Of a DNA stretch of 64,000 nt, positions 52,355 to 61,599 are shown in pieces. The translations under genes were made by a program, and so were the position numbers. The first letter of the stretch is position 1. Every line of letters starts with the position of its first letter. The stretch is from assembly GCF_030373445.1 (NCBI RefSeq), contig NZ_JAUCYU010000001.1, forward strand, positions 679,805 to 743,804, in the 5' to 3' direction. A model generated the notes under the pieces. That model was not told the origin of the DNA. It saw nothing but the letters and a program-made list of their open reading frames with translations, and did not search any database. The DNA comes from Roseovarius sp. Lineage in GTDB: Bacteria; Pseudomonadota; Alphaproteobacteria; Rhodobacterales; Rhodobacteraceae.

Positions 52355-54793
52355 CTACAAGCGCAGGTCTACACGGCCGGTCGCCGCCGGCTGCGCAGCT
52401 GGCCTTGGCATCCCGGCGTCCCGATCGACCGCCTCCACCCCGCCTTCGGGCTCCGAACGGTCGGGCTGTCGCAGATGCCCGCCTGCTCCGGCCTCGTCCT
52501 GCCCTCCGGCGCCGAACGAAAACGCCGTGTTCTCATACCCGAGTTCCCGGAAATCCTGCTCCAGCTGATCGGCGTGACGCCGCAACAGGTCCAGCGTCTC
52601 CGGCCGGTCCGCCAGAACGTTGACCAGTATACCGTTGTCGAACGGGGTCAGGGATATTCGGACCTTGCCAAGTTCGGCGGGACTGAGATGGATATCGAAA
52701 ATCGCGTCGCTGCTGCTGCGTATCGCGGCAGAAACCTGCAGAACCTGCGGCGGGGCGGCTTGTGCGGCGGCAAGTGTCGTCGGTCCGGCGGGGGCGCCTG
52801 TTCCGGGACGTGTCGCGGTGTGTACCTCTCCGTGAACCGGCGCGATCGGGTCAACAGGTTGATCCGCGGTCTGAACGTCTGCCAGCCCGGGCATTGCCGC
52901 CTGTCCGGTCGCGATGCCGGTGTTACCGTACATTCTGGCATGTTGGTGCGGCTGTCCGCCCGTTGGCAGAGCTGACGCCTCCGCTCCCGGAGCGTTCCGG
53001 TCCTGACGGAGGGTCATGAAACGATGCATATCAGTATCCTGAGCCCACCGCTCCCGATCAACCGGAGCGCCAACGCTCGGGTGCGGCATTGCCCTCCCGT
53101 CGGCTTGCACCGCAACTCGTCCAGGCGCGTGCCATCCGGGGCCAGCCATCCCCGGCATTGCCTTCGGCTCAAGACCTGCCGGCCCCGTTGCCTGGGCAGC
53201 ATCTGCAACCGGCCTGCGCACAGCCGGTCCGTCAATCGCATCTAACGATCCTGCCCTGCCACCGTCGCCGGAACCGACAAGCGGCAGCGAACCATCGGGC
53301 CGGGGGGTCGAATTCACCCCGGTCCGCGCACCATCCGGATTGGGATCATGTCGCAACTGCCCCTCGGCCCGATGGACAAGATTTACCGCATCGCGTTCCG
53401 GCAGCGCCAATGAGTGCGGTTGCAACCCGGCTTGCTTGAGACCCTGGCCCGCCGCACCGGCCTCTCCCGCTTCCCCCCCACCTCTGCGATTGAGCGGCAC
53501 GTGATCGGTAGAGACAACGTTATCCCGCCGGCCGGCGCCCCCGAGAACAGCTTCCGCCGGTGCCTGACCGCTTCTGTCACGGGTATCGCGCGGCGCTCCA
53601 CCGCGCGGCCCGATCCCGGCGAGACGTACACTGTTCGTAGCGGGACGGTCCCCCACCGAAACAGTTGCCGTGGGCCGGGTTGGTTCGACGTGAGGCATGG
53701 CCGCCGCAGCCTGTCGTGAACGCACTCCCGGCTCTGCACGTCCGTTCTTCAAGAGCGGCTCCGGCATCGGCACGTCTGGCACGGGCTGCTTGTCCACCCC
53801 CCATCTGCCAGTTGTCTCCTGCCGGACTCCAACGTTGGCGGTCGGCACGTCCTTCATCGCGGAGCGTTCCGGCGCCCTTGCGCGAACGGCCGCCCTCTCT
53901 CGTATCGACCCGGGAGGCGGCCCGAACGAATCGGTGGCCCGCTCCCTGACCACCGGTGCGACCAACCCTCTGCCCTCTGTCGGCCAAACCTCGGCCCCGG
54001 GCGACGGACGCGATGCCACCACCTCCCTGTCAATTCTCGAAACGGGCGCTTCCCCGGCCACCGTCCGGCCAAACCGTTCCGAGACGCCGGGCACGGCCTG
54101 CCATTTCGGATCGGCCTCCCGCCTCGCCACGCGGGTTTCCCCGGCAGGTTGCGCCGGATTTGTCTCAGGACCACGTGCCGCGCCATCGACCTGTCCGGCG
54201 TTCACCGGCTCTTCCCGCAGAGCCGCGACAGGGTCTGCCTCTGCGGCGCCGGGAGCCGGCCGCCGGGGCTGGCCGCCCGGTACACCTTCAGGCTCCAAAA
54301 GGCCCTCGCCGTCACCGGAGTCGCCTTGCGCCCGCGCTGATTGCGCCACAGGGTCATCTGGTTTCGCGATCTGTCGGGCCGGAGATTCCTCCGGCGAAGC
54401 GTTGACAGTTTGCCCGGACGCGACATCGTCTACGTCCCCGCCTTGCACCGCTGGCTCGGGGAAATCGTCACGATCCGGATCCGCGGTATCACGGGACAAA
54501 GGGACATTCCTCTCCTCCACGTGATGACCTTCACCCTCCCCGTCGCGACCCGCACCGGCATGCGCGGCATCGTCCGCGTCCAGATCACGCGGGTCGCGAT
54601 GTGCCACGTCGCCCTGCTCACCCGATCCTTGCGATGCCGCACCCTGGCGCCCCGCGGCAAGCAGGACACCTGAAAGGACGTCGCGAAAATCCTGTTCTGC
54701 CGAGGTTGCGCGCGTCAGCCCCGCAGGTCCGGCGGGTGCCGGCTCCGGCCTCGGAAAAGGAAAAGCCGGTATCGAACCGGTAAGAGAGATCAT
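52355..54793 (-). CDS. fliK: Flagellar hook-length control protein FliK
   Basis: An 812-residue FliK. The first ~680 residues are low-complexity, rich in Pro, Ala, Gly, Arg and Asp, as in the molecular-ruler part of FliK. The C-terminal FliK/Flg_hook domain (about 690-785) shows AIFDIHLSPAELGKVRISLTPFDNGILVNVLADRPETLDLLRRHADQLEQDFRELGY. It is long for the family (often 400-650). It is the first gene of the flgD-fliK pair; the divergent gap at 54794-54911 is its promoter region. The whole antisense strand is open because of codon composition, not because of genes. Confidence 0.92.
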   Translation of the reverse strand: MISLTGSIPAFPFPRPEPAPAGPAGLTRATSAEQDFRDVLSGVLLAAGRQGAASQGSGEQGDVAHRDPRDLDADDAAHAGAGRDGEGEGHHVEERNVPLSRDTADPDRDDFPEPAVQGGDVDDVASGQTVNASPEESPARQIAKPDDPVAQSARAQGDSGDGEGLLEPEGVPGGQPRRPAPGAAEADPVAALREEPVNAGQVDGAARGPETNPAQPAGETRVARREADPKWQAVPGVSERFGRTVAGEAPVSRIDREVVASRPSPGAEVWPTEGRGLVAPVVRERATDSFGPPPGSIRERAAVRARAPERSAMKDVPTANVGVRQETTGRWGVDKQPVPDVPMPEPLLKNGRAEPGVRSRQAAAAMPHVEPTRPTATVSVGDRPATNSVRLAGIGPRGGAPRDTRDRSGQAPAEAVLGGAGRRDNVVSTDHVPLNRRGGGEAGEAGAAGQGLKQAGLQPHSLALPERDAVNLVHRAEGQLRHDPNPDGARTGVNSTPRPDGSLPLVGSGDGGRAGSLDAIDGPAVRRPVADAAQATGPAGLEPKAMPGMAGPGWHAPGRVAVQADGRAMPHPSVGAPVDRERWAQDTDMHRFMTLRQDRNAPGAEASALPTGGQPHQHARMYGNTGIATGQAAMPGLADVQTADQPVDPIAPVHGEVHTATRPGTGAPAGPTTLAAAQAAPPQVLQVSAAIRSSSDAIFDIHLSPAELGKVRISLTPFDNGILVNVLADRPETLDLLRRHADQLEQDFRELGYENTAFSFGAGGQDEAGAGGHLRQPDRSEPEGGVEAVDRDAGMPRPAAQPAATGRVDLRL

Positions 54794-54911
54794 CTTTCAT
54801 TCGCTCCGGGATTCTTCCGCGTTCTGGAGAACATGACAGATGCCGGTTACCGAATGTTTACTGCTTTCCCTCCAAAGTGACCCCGAGTTGCATTGAATTG
54901 GAGTCGTTCGA

Positions 54912-55205
54912 GTGACGGAAATTTCATCAATTACCCCAGCCCACCCCGGTTCGGGTGGTGAGTCTCCCACACGCGAATCCCGTGCGAAGAAGGCCGCCCT
55001 GGCGCTTGAGGCAAGCTTTCTGTCGGAAATGCTGAAATCCGCCGGATTCGGATCGCAGGTCAGCACGTTCTCGGGCGGCGCGGGAGAGGATCAGTTCGCT
55101 TCGTTCCACCGCGAGGCAATCGCCGAACGCATGGTTCGCGCCGGCGGGATCGGGCTGGCGGAACATTTCTTCAAGGCAATGATGGAGGCGAAGGATGGCA
55201 CCTGA
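54912..55205 (+). CDS. flgJ: FlgJ N-terminal (rod-binding) domain protein
   Basis: A 97-residue protein equal to the rod-cap domain of FlgJ: KKAALALEASFLSEMLKSAGFGSQVSTFSGGAGEDQFASFHREAIAERMVRAGGIGLAEHFFKAM. The muramidase domain of enterobacterial FlgJ is absent, as is usual in alphaproteobacteria. The start is GTG 54912. It reads away from fliK and overlaps the FlgN-like gene by 11 bases. Confidence 0.86.
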   Translation: MTEISSITPAHPGSGGESPTRESRAKKAALALEASFLSEMLKSAGFGSQVSTFSGGAGEDQFASFHREAIAERMVRAGGIGLAEHFFKAMMEAKDGT

Positions 55206-55554
55206 AACGGCAACGGACATCTTGCAGGCGCTCGACGACCTGCTCGAGCAGGAGCGCTGCGCCCTGCTGACAGGCGATCTTGACCAGATGGCGCTACTGC
55301 TTGAACGCAAGACCGACCTGATCGATGCGCTGAACGCCCTCGAACCCGAGCAGCAGCCCGACCTCGAGAACATCCGCGGCAAGGTCATGCGCAACCAGAC
55401 CCTGCTCGACGGCGCACTTCAGGGTATCCGGCAGGTGGCCGGCCGGATGGCCGCTCTGCGCCAGCTTCGCCATTCCTTCGACACCTACGACGAATCCGGC
55501 CGTAGACACACGATCGAGGGCGCCGTGGTGCGGCAGGTTGAGAAACGGGCGTGA
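55195..55554 (+). CDS. FlgN-like flagellar export chaperone
   Basis: A 119-residue, fully helical protein with a FlgN-type pattern: DILQALDDLLEQERCALLTGDLDQMALLLERKTDLIDALNAL, then a coiled-coil region to the end. FlgN chaperones hook-filament junction proteins. Similarity is by pattern and position, and the family is weakly conserved. It overlaps the flgJ gene, supporting the flagellar assignment. Confidence 0.7.
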   Translation: MAPETATDILQALDDLLEQERCALLTGDLDQMALLLERKTDLIDALNALEPEQQPDLENIRGKVMRNQTLLDGALQGIRQVAGRMAALRQLRHSFDTYDESGRRHTIEGAVVRQVEKRA

Positions 55555-55594
55555 CGGGATTTGTGTCAAATCCGCCGGACATCTCCGGCGGGGC

Positions 55595-55861
55595 TTAGCA
55601 CTCCATTAGCACCTCGGCGCCATGTTGCCCCTGCATTCCAGTGTGGGTGGCGCGGCAGGCCGGAACGCCTGCGGCACATGTCAGAACGACAGCTTGAGGC
55701 CGTCTCCCGCGGGGGGCGGGACGTTTCACAGGCGCAAAGCGCCGAAGGCTAAAGGAAAATGCTATCGCCACCTTCCAGGCCCCACCATGGTGCCCGTCGC
55801 CCTTGACGATCTTTTTCCGTTTGATGATGACCGGCGCGGCGTTATTGCCAGACGCACTCAT
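55595..55861 (-). pseudogene. motB: Truncated motB remnant (flagellar motor stator)
   Basis: The first 32 codons from ATG 55861 (down to 55766) encode the hallmark cytoplasmic start of MotB: NNAAPVIIKRKKIVKGDG then HHGGAWKVA. In MotB this must continue YADFVTAMMAFF with the essential aspartate. Here it breaks exactly after KVA into unrelated sequence (IAFSFSLRRF...), and no other frame nearby contains the membrane helix or the peptidoglycan-binding domain. GTG codons at 55870 and 55867 could add three residues. The piece is therefore a stub left by a deletion or rearrangement. The flanking sequence to 55595 has no recognised origin. Confidence 0.78.
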
Positions 55862-55870
55862 CTTCACCAC

Positions 55871-56162
55871 CTTTTATCTCACCCGGCGAAAGACATAGCC
55901 GACGGCCTGTTACCGGCGGCTTAACGGATAAAGTTTTGGCGATTAACCCCCGGCCCGGAACGCCCGCGAACACCCACGGATTTGAAATGGATTCTAGGCA
56001 CTTGCCGTTTGCCTTCGCGCCCCGGATTGGCCTATGGTCCAGTCAAAGGCCAGGATGGCCGCGACCTTTCCAGATACGCGTACGGTGCTGTGGGAGCACT
56101 GGGGTGACGGGGGGTGCCGCGCGATCCGGCCGGTACCCTCCGTAAAACTCTACGCGAGCCTT
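55871..56162. other. Gap between the motB stub and the DUF1761 gene
   Basis: No gene is seen. Two TTAA words (55921-55924 and 55943-55946) lie in the presumed former motB promoter, but their 22-base distance does not fit a CtrA site. The stretch from 55555 to 55765, on the other side of the stub, is also without a recognisable gene and includes a GGCGC-AAA-GCGCC palindrome at 55731-55743 close to the break. Confidence 0.45.
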
Positions 56163-56558
56163 TCAGACCAGTGTCAGAACCACGCCGATGATCGCGCTGC
56201 CGATCGTCGCATAACCGCCATCGATCAGCGTCAGGCGGTAGGGTCGACCCCCGAAACTGTAGCAGGTCAAAAGCCACGGGCTGGCCAGGAAAAGCCCGAT
56301 CCCCAGCCCCGAAACCAGGCCCTTTTCCACCGTATCTATGCCGCTCAGCGCAAAGATGTGCCGCATCATCCCCGCCACCAGCACGGCCGACCCGAACGCC
56401 ACGACATACGGCACCGGGTTCGACCCACCGGCCGGTTTGCCGTTCTCGTCGGTCTCGATCCCCGCCGCCCTGACCCACGGCTTCGCCAGCACCATGTACC
56501 ACACCGCCCCGAAGGCATAGGCGGCCACCGCCGCCACCAGTACGCCCAGGTATCCCAT
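56163..56558 (-). CDS. DUF1761 family membrane protein
   Basis: A 131-residue membrane protein with four hydrophobic segments. The family pattern AVAAYAFGAVWYMVLAKPWVRAAG opens it and ALSGIDTVEKGLVSGLGIGLFLASPWLL follows. DUF1761 proteins have no known function. It lies 27 bases downstream of the EVE-domain gene in the same direction, probably in the same transcript as YciI and gpsA. Confidence 0.85.
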   Translation of the reverse strand: MGYLGVLVAAVAAYAFGAVWYMVLAKPWVRAAGIETDENGKPAGGSNPVPYVVAFGSAVLVAGMMRHIFALSGIDTVEKGLVSGLGIGLFLASPWLLTCYSFGGRPYRLTLIDGGYATIGSAIIGVVLTLV

Positions 56559-56585
56559 CCGATCCTCCCCGGATATGTGATCACA

Positions 56586-57005
56586 TCAGGCCTTTACCCC
56601 GGCCAGTTCACACACGATCTTCCACTCCGTTTCCGTCACCGGCTGCACCGACAGGCGCGAGTTCTTCACCAGCACCATCTCTCCCAGCCGCGGATCCTCC
56701 TTGATCATGTCCAGCGTCACCGGCCGTTCCACCGGCGCCACCGCCTTGATATCCACGCATTCCCAGCGCTCGTCATCGGTCGTGCTGTCGGGATGCGCCG
56801 CGTTCATCACCTCGACGATGCCCACCACCGCCTTCTCTGTCTGGCTGTGATAGTAGAATCCACGGTCGCCCACCTCCATCTCGCGCATGAAGTTCCGCGC
56901 CTGGTAGTTCCGCACGCCGTCCCATTCCTCGCCCTTGTCGCCCTTCTTCACCTGGTCATCCCAGCTCCAGGTCGACGGTTCGGACTTGAAAAGCCAATAG
57001 CGCAT
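56586..57005 (-). CDS. EVE-domain protein
   Basis: A 139-residue PUA-like EVE domain: RYWLFKSEPSTWSWDDQ, WDGVRNYQARNFMREMEVGDRGFYYHSQTEKAVVGIVEV and the C-terminal LGEMVLVKNSRLSVQPVT. EVE domains recognise modified bases in DNA or RNA; many bacterial ones are stand-alone genes like this. It lies 3 bases from the YciI gene and is coupled to it. Confidence 0.92.
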   Translation of the reverse strand: MRYWLFKSEPSTWSWDDQVKKGDKGEEWDGVRNYQARNFMREMEVGDRGFYYHSQTEKAVVGIVEVMNAAHPDSTTDDERWECVDIKAVAPVERPVTLDMIKEDPRLGEMVLVKNSRLSVQPVTETEWKIVCELAGVKA

Positions 57006-57008
57006 GGC

Positions 57009-57278
57009 TCAGATCACCTTCTTCCACGGGATCAGCTCGACACTCTCGAAGAGGCCGGCCTTGGCATAAGGGTCGTTCTCGGCCCAGCCTTCGGCCGCCG
57101 CCATATCCTCGACCTCGAGAATCACCAGCGAGCCGCACATCTCCCCGCCCTCATCCAGCAGCGGCCCGGCCTGGCTGACCACGCCGGTCTCCCTGATATA
57201 GTCGAGGTGTTTCTCGCGGTTGTCGGTCCGGGTGTGCAAGGCGCCGGGCTTGTCGCGGGCAATCAGGGCAATCAACAT
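57009..57278 (-). CDS. YciI-like protein
   Basis: An 89-residue YCII-domain protein of the ferredoxin-like fold: RTDNREKHLDYIRETGVVSQAGPLLDEGGEMCGSLVILEVEDMAAAEGWAENDPYAKAGLFESVEL. The Asp/His pair of YciI-type enzymes is probably H24 and D69. Function in this group is not firmly known. The gene begins one base after the gpsA stop, so it is co-translated with it. Confidence 0.9.
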   Translation of the reverse strand: MLIALIARDKPGALHTRTDNREKHLDYIRETGVVSQAGPLLDEGGEMCGSLVILEVEDMAAAEGWAENDPYAKAGLFESVELIPWKKVI

Positions 57279-58241
57279 TCATTCTTCCTTCAGCGGTCTC
57301 GACAACAGCATATCCATTGCCTGTTCCACCCGCAATTGGCCGGTGACCAGCAACATGATCGCCCGCATCACCGGCAGGTCGAGCCCCGCCTTCTCGGCGT
57401 GGGTGCACACGGCCTCGGCCGTTGCGGCGCCTTCCACCGTCACGCCCGGCTCGAAATCCTCGCCCTTGCCAAGGCTCACCCCGAACCGGTAGTTCCGTGA
57501 CTGGCCCGAAGTGCAGGTGAGCACCAGGTCACCGAACCCTGACAGCCCCGAAAGCGTCTCTCTTTCGGCCCCCATCTCCACCGCCGCGCGCTTCATCTCG
57601 GCAAAGGCCCGCGTCAGCAACGCTGCCCGCGCACTCTCCCCCAGCCCGGCACCCATCGCCGCGCCACAGCCGATGGCGACCACGTTCTTCAGCGCGCCGC
57701 CCAACTCGGCCCCGGTCACATCCGTGCTGCGATAGAGCCGCAAGTTCGGCGTCGTCAGCCGCTCCTGGAGCGCCGCGCCCGTCGCCTCCCCCTCGCAGGC
57801 CAGCGTCAGCGCGGTCGGCAGCCCCCTGGCGATGTCATCCGCGAAAGACGGCCCCGTCAGGATCGCACAGATCGCCCCGGGCAGCACATCCTCGATCACC
57901 TCCGTCGGCCGCTTGCCTGTCGAAAGCTCGATCCCCTTGCAGCACGCCACCAGCGGCCCGCCCGACCCCAGAAGCCTCTGGTTTTCCTCGCAGAACGCCC
58001 GCAGCTTCTGCGTCGGCACAGACAACAGCGTCGCATCCACATCCGTTGCCGGTAAATCGCCCGTGGCAATCGAGATCTCCTCGGGCAAGGCCACCCCCGG
58101 CAAGCGTCGCGCGTTCTCACGTTCTTTACGCATCTCCCGCGCATGCTCGGCATCCCGGCACCAAAGCGTCACCGGCCCGGTCTTCGCCAGCGACACCGCC
58201 AGCGCCGTGCCGAACGCCCCGGCTCCCATCACCCGGATCAT
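57279..58241 (-). CDS. gpsA: Glycerol-3-phosphate dehydrogenase [NAD(P)+]
   Basis: A 320-residue enzyme making sn-glycerol 3-phosphate for lipid synthesis. The N-terminal NAD-binding motif is [16 protein letters not shown]. The active-site regions are [28 protein letters not shown], and [12 protein letters not shown] with the catalytic lysine, then [22 protein letters not shown]. It starts within the tsaD stop (four-base overlap), so tsaD, gpsA, yciI, EVE and DUF1761 form one leftward string. Confidence 0.97.
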   Translation of the reverse strand: MIRVMGAGAFGTALAVSLAKTGPVTLWCRDAEHAREMRKERENARRLPGVALPEEISIATGDLPATDVDATLLSVPTQKLRAFCEENQRLLGSGGPLVACCKGIELSTGKRPTEVIEDVLPGAICAILTGPSFADDIARGLPTALTLACEGEATGAALQERLTTPNLRLYRSTDVTGAELGGALKNVVAIGCGAAMGAGLGESARAALLTRAFAEMKRAAVEMGAERETLSGLSGFGDLVLTCTSGQSRNYRFGVSLGKGEDFEPGVTVEGAATAEAVCTHAEKAGLDLPVMRAIMLLVTGQLRVEQAMDMLLSRPLKEE

Positions 58242-59335
58242 GCCTTCGCTCCCTTTTTGCCGCTCCCCAGCATCGCCGGGCTCGCGCCATCCAGCGGCCA
58301 GCGCGGCCGCGCGGCCAGGGTCATGTCATCCCGAACTCCGGCGAAAAACAGTTCTGCGCCCGCATAGGCAATCATCGCCGCGTTATCGGTACACAACCTC
58401 AACGGCGGAGCCACGAAATTGGTTTCAGACGCCGCTGAAACAGTCTCTAACTTGCCGCGGATCGCCTCGTTCGCCGCCACGCCCCCGGCCACGGCCAGCA
58501 CCGGCACCGCCCCGGCCTCTTCCGCGTAAACCTCCAGCGCCCGCCGCGTCTTCTCGGAAAGCACGTCCGCCACCGCCGCCTGGAACCCGGCGCACAGATC
58601 CGCCCGGTCGGCCCGGGTCAGCCCGCCTTTCTCCGCCACAACCTGGTCCCTGGCCCGAAGCACGGCGGTCTTCAAACCGGAAAATGACATGTCGCACCCC
58701 GGCCGATCCAACAAAGGCCGCGGAAACCGGAACCGCCCGGCATCCCCCGTCGCCGCTTCCCGCTCCACCGCCGGCCCGCCCGGCTGTGGCAGGCCCAGAA
58801 GCCGCGCCACCTTGTCGAACGCCTCGCCCGGCGCATCGTCGATCGTCCCGCCCAGCCGCGAGAAATCCTGCGGCCCCCGCACGATCAACAACTGGCAATG
58901 CCCGCCCGACACCAGCAGCATCAGGTAGGGATACGCGACCCGGTCCGTCAGCCGCGGCGTCAGCGCATGCCCCGCCAGGTGGTTCACGCCCACCAGCGGA
59001 AGCCCCGCCCCGGCGGCCAGCCCCTTGGCGCACATGACGCCGGACAGCACCCCGCCGATCAGCCCCGGCCCCGCGGTCACGGCAATCGCGTCCACGTTCA
59101 ATAGCCGCGTATTCGCCTGCTTTAGAGCCTGTTCCACCGAGATATCCAGCTTCTCCGCATGGGCCCGCGCCGCGATCTCCGGCACCACACCGCCAAAGGC
59201 CGAATGCAGCTCCGCCTGCCCGAACACCACCGATGACAGGATCTCCGCCTCCCCCGGCCGCTCCACCCGCAGCACCGCCGCCGCGGTATCGTCACAGCTG
59301 CTTTCCAGCCCCAGAATTGTCAGAGGTTCATCCAT
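58238..59335 (-). CDS. tsaD: tRNA N6-threonylcarbamoyladenosine synthase subunit TsaD
   Basis: A 365-residue ASKHA-fold enzyme that completes t6A37 on ANN-decoding tRNAs. The N-terminus is [18 protein letters not shown]. The metal site is in [12 protein letters not shown]. Conserved pieces [58 protein letters not shown] and [13 protein letters not shown] are all present. ATG 59335 gives the usual start; ATG 59362 would add nine residues. It is divergent from hemD. Confidence 0.97.
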   Translation of the reverse strand: MDEPLTILGLESSCDDTAAAVLRVERPGEAEILSSVVFGQAELHSAFGGVVPEIAARAHAEKLDISVEQALKQANTRLLNVDAIAVTAGPGLIGGVLSGVMCAKGLAAGAGLPLVGVNHLAGHALTPRLTDRVAYPYLMLLVSGGHCQLLIVRGPQDFSRLGGTIDDAPGEAFDKVARLLGLPQPGGPAVEREAATGDAGRFRFPRPLLDRPGCDMSFSGLKTAVLRARDQVVAEKGGLTRADRADLCAGFQAAVADVLSEKTRRALEVYAEEAGAVPVLAVAGGVAANEAIRGKLETVSAASETNFVAPPLRLCTDNAAMIAYAGAELFFAGVRDDMTLAARPRWPLDGASPAMLGSGKKGAKA

Positions 59336-59407
59336 CGGCCGGCCCGTTGCGCGTTGATCCATCGGCGGTTAACACCAGTATGGAGCGCAAACAACTCCGG
59401 GCAAGGC

Positions 59408-60097
59408 ATGGCGAACACGATTCTGATCACCCGGCCCGAACCCTCCGCCAGCGGATTCGCGGCCAAACTGCGCGACAGGCTGGGCGCACGGGCCGAGATT
59501 CTCCTCTCCCCCATCCTCCGGATCGACCATATCCCTCCCGCTCCGGGACAGATCAGCGCATCCGACGTGCTGATCCTCACCTCTGCCCATGCCCTTCCGG
59601 CGCTCGTTCATCACGCCAGCGGCCAGGCCTGCTATTGCGTCGGCCCCGGCACCGCCGCGGCGGCACAACGTGCCGGGCTTCGCGCCATCGACGGCGGCGG
59701 CAGCGCAAAGCATCTCCTGCAGCGGCTGATCGCCGACCGCCCCGGCGGAAAACTGCTCTATCTCCGGGGCGAGCACGTGGCCGCCGATCTGGCGAAATCC
59801 CTCTCTGAGGCCGGAATAGAGACGGATGAACTGATCACCTACCGCCAGCTTGCCACCCCCCTCACCGATGCCGCTCAAACCCTGCTTTCCTCCGATACCC
59901 CCGTGATTGCCCCGCTCTTTTCCGCCCGCAGCGCCCGCCTCTTCCTCGACGCCGCCCCGGCAACAGCCCGGCTGAAGATCGCCGCCATCAGCCCCGCCGT
60001 GGCGGAAACCGTCCCGTCCCACCGCGCCCGGCAAATCGCCATCGCCGCCGCCCCCACCGCCGACGCGATGCTCGACACCGTCGAAGCCCTTGCGTAA
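59408..60097 (+). CDS. hemD: Uroporphyrinogen-III synthase
   Basis: A 229-residue HemD-type protein with two similar lobes: NTILITRPEPSASGFAAKL, SADVLILTSAHALPAL-like and YCVGPGTAAAAQRAGL, then GGKLLYLRGEHVAADL and ALFSARSARLFLD. It closes hydroxymethylbilane to uroporphyrinogen III. HemD is a poorly conserved family, so the call rests on this layout and on its position beside the Mic60-like and HemY genes. ATG 59408 is preferred; the frame extends 18 codons upstream. No hemC is adjacent. Confidence 0.88.
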   Translation: MANTILITRPEPSASGFAAKLRDRLGARAEILLSPILRIDHIPPAPGQISASDVLILTSAHALPALVHHASGQACYCVGPGTAAAAQRAGLRAIDGGGSAKHLLQRLIADRPGGKLLYLRGEHVAADLAKSLSEAGIETDELITYRQLATPLTDAAQTLLSSDTPVIAPLFSARSARLFLDAAPATARLKIAAISPAVAETVPSHRARQIAIAAAPTADAMLDTVEALA

Positions 60098-60184
60098 GCC
60101 CCCTACCGGGTTGAGAGTGGAAATCCGGCAAAGTAAGGTCACATCAAGACCGGGCACACCGGACAATCGACAGGGGTGAGACAG

Positions 60185-61579
60185 GTGGCGAGAAAGACAA
60201 CGTCAAAGACATCGTCTTCGAAACGCAAGACGGCCGACAAGGACGAGGCGAGCGAAGCGACCGCGGCACCGGAGGTGACGGAGGAGTCGTCCGATACCGA
60301 AACCGAGGCCGGCACCGACACCTCCGAAGGGTCGGCGGCCCTCTCCGCATCCGTCGACGGCGCCGAGGCGCCGAAGGACGACGAGCCGGCCGACACCCCC
60401 GCCACGCCCGAACCCAAACCCCTCGGCGGCGCCAAGATCGCAACGCCCGACCCGGCCACCCCGGGTGACCCCCAAGCCGAGACCCAGTCCGACGACAGCG
60501 GCCCCTGGGGCGAGGATACCGCCGCCATGGCCCCCGCCGGCGACACCGGCGCAGCGCCCACCGGGACCAAGCCTGAATCGCACACCAAACCCGCCCCCGC
60601 CGAACAGGTCGTCGTCCGCAAGGGCGGCTTCCTCCCCATGCTCCTCGGCGGCGTCGCCGCCGGCGCCATCGGCTTCGGCGCGGCCTACTACCTCTTCGGC
60701 CAACCCGCCGACACCTCCGCCTTCGACACCTACCGCAGCGAAACCGACGAGTCCCTGCAAGCCCAGTCCGACCGCCTCGACGCGCTTGCCGGACAGCTCG
60801 AGAACGGCCCCGACCTCTCTGCCCTCGAACAGGGCCAGGCCGAACTGCAGGATACGCTCTCCACCCTCTCCGACCAGCTCACCGAGACCCGCGAGACCGT
60901 CGCCGCCCTCTCCGCCCGCCTCGACGAGGTCGAATCCCGCCCCCTCACCGAAGGCGCCTCCGAAGCGGCCGCCGCCGCCTACGAGGCCGAGCTGAAGAAA
61001 CTGCAAGACGCCATGGCCGCCCAGCGCGCCGAGATCGAGCAAATGGTCTCCCGCGCCGAGGACCTGGAAACCGAGGCTGAAACCACCGCCCAGGCCACCC
61101 TGCGCCGCGCCGCCCTCTCCCGCATCCTGACGGCGCTCGATGCCGGCGGCGGCTATGCCGACGCGCTGGCCGACCTGCAGGAAACCGGCATGGAGGTGCC
61201 AGAGCCCCTCACCCGTGCCGCCGACAGCGGCGTCGCCACCCTGCCCGAGCTTCAGGAAGGTTTCCCGGATGCCGCCCGCGCCGCGCTGGCCGCGGCCCGC
61301 AACGCCTCCGCCGAGGCCGGCGAATCCGGCGGCCTCTCGGCCTTCATCCGCACCCAGCTCGGCGCCCGCTCGCTCGAACCGCGCGAGGGCGACGACCCCG
61401 ATGCCATCCTCTCCCGCGCCGAGGCCGCCACCAATGCCGGCCGCCTCACCGACGCGCTGGCCGAGATCGAGGCGCTGCCGGAAGTGGCCCGTGCGGAACT
61501 CTCCGACTGGGCCGGCCAGGCCGCCCGCCGCCTCGAGGCCGTCGCGGCGGCACAGCAACTGAGCGAAGAACTGAACTGA
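60185..61579 (+). CDS. Alphaproteobacterial Mic60/mitofilin-like membrane protein
   Basis: A 464-residue protein with a disordered, acidic and proline-rich N-terminus (about 1-135), one transmembrane helix (GGFLPMLLGGVAAGAIGFGAAYYLF, about 146-170), a long coiled coil (about 180-300), and a C-terminal helical domain ending in LSDWAGQAARRLEAVAAAQQLSEEL. This is the alphaproteobacterial relative of mitochondrial Mic60, which bends inner membranes. GTG 60185 is chosen because GGGGTGAG stands in front; GTG 60176 is the alternative. hemD-mic60-hemY order is typical of the class. Confidence 0.86.
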   Translation: MARKTTSKTSSSKRKTADKDEASEATAAPEVTEESSDTETEAGTDTSEGSAALSASVDGAEAPKDDEPADTPATPEPKPLGGAKIATPDPATPGDPQAETQSDDSGPWGEDTAAMAPAGDTGAAPTGTKPESHTKPAPAEQVVVRKGGFLPMLLGGVAAGAIGFGAAYYLFGQPADTSAFDTYRSETDESLQAQSDRLDALAGQLENGPDLSALEQGQAELQDTLSTLSDQLTETRETVAALSARLDEVESRPLTEGASEAAAAAYEAELKKLQDAMAAQRAEIEQMVSRAEDLETEAETTAQATLRRAALSRILTALDAGGGYADALADLQETGMEVPEPLTRAADSGVATLPELQEGFPDAARAALAAARNASAEAGESGGLSAFIRTQLGARSLEPREGDDPDAILSRAEAATNAGRLTDALAEIEALPEVARAELSDWAGQAARRLEAVAAAQQLSEELN

Positions 61580-61599
61580 CACCGAAAGGGCGCGTGCCA

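Noticed and set aside
55561..55924. Plus-strand small frames over the motB stub
   Set aside because: They have no ribosome site or domain and lie antisense to a recognisable MotB start.
55921..55946. CtrA-type site (TTAA-n7-TTAA) upstream of the motB stub
   Set aside because: The two TTAA words are 22 bases apart rather than 11, so they do not form a full CtrA site.
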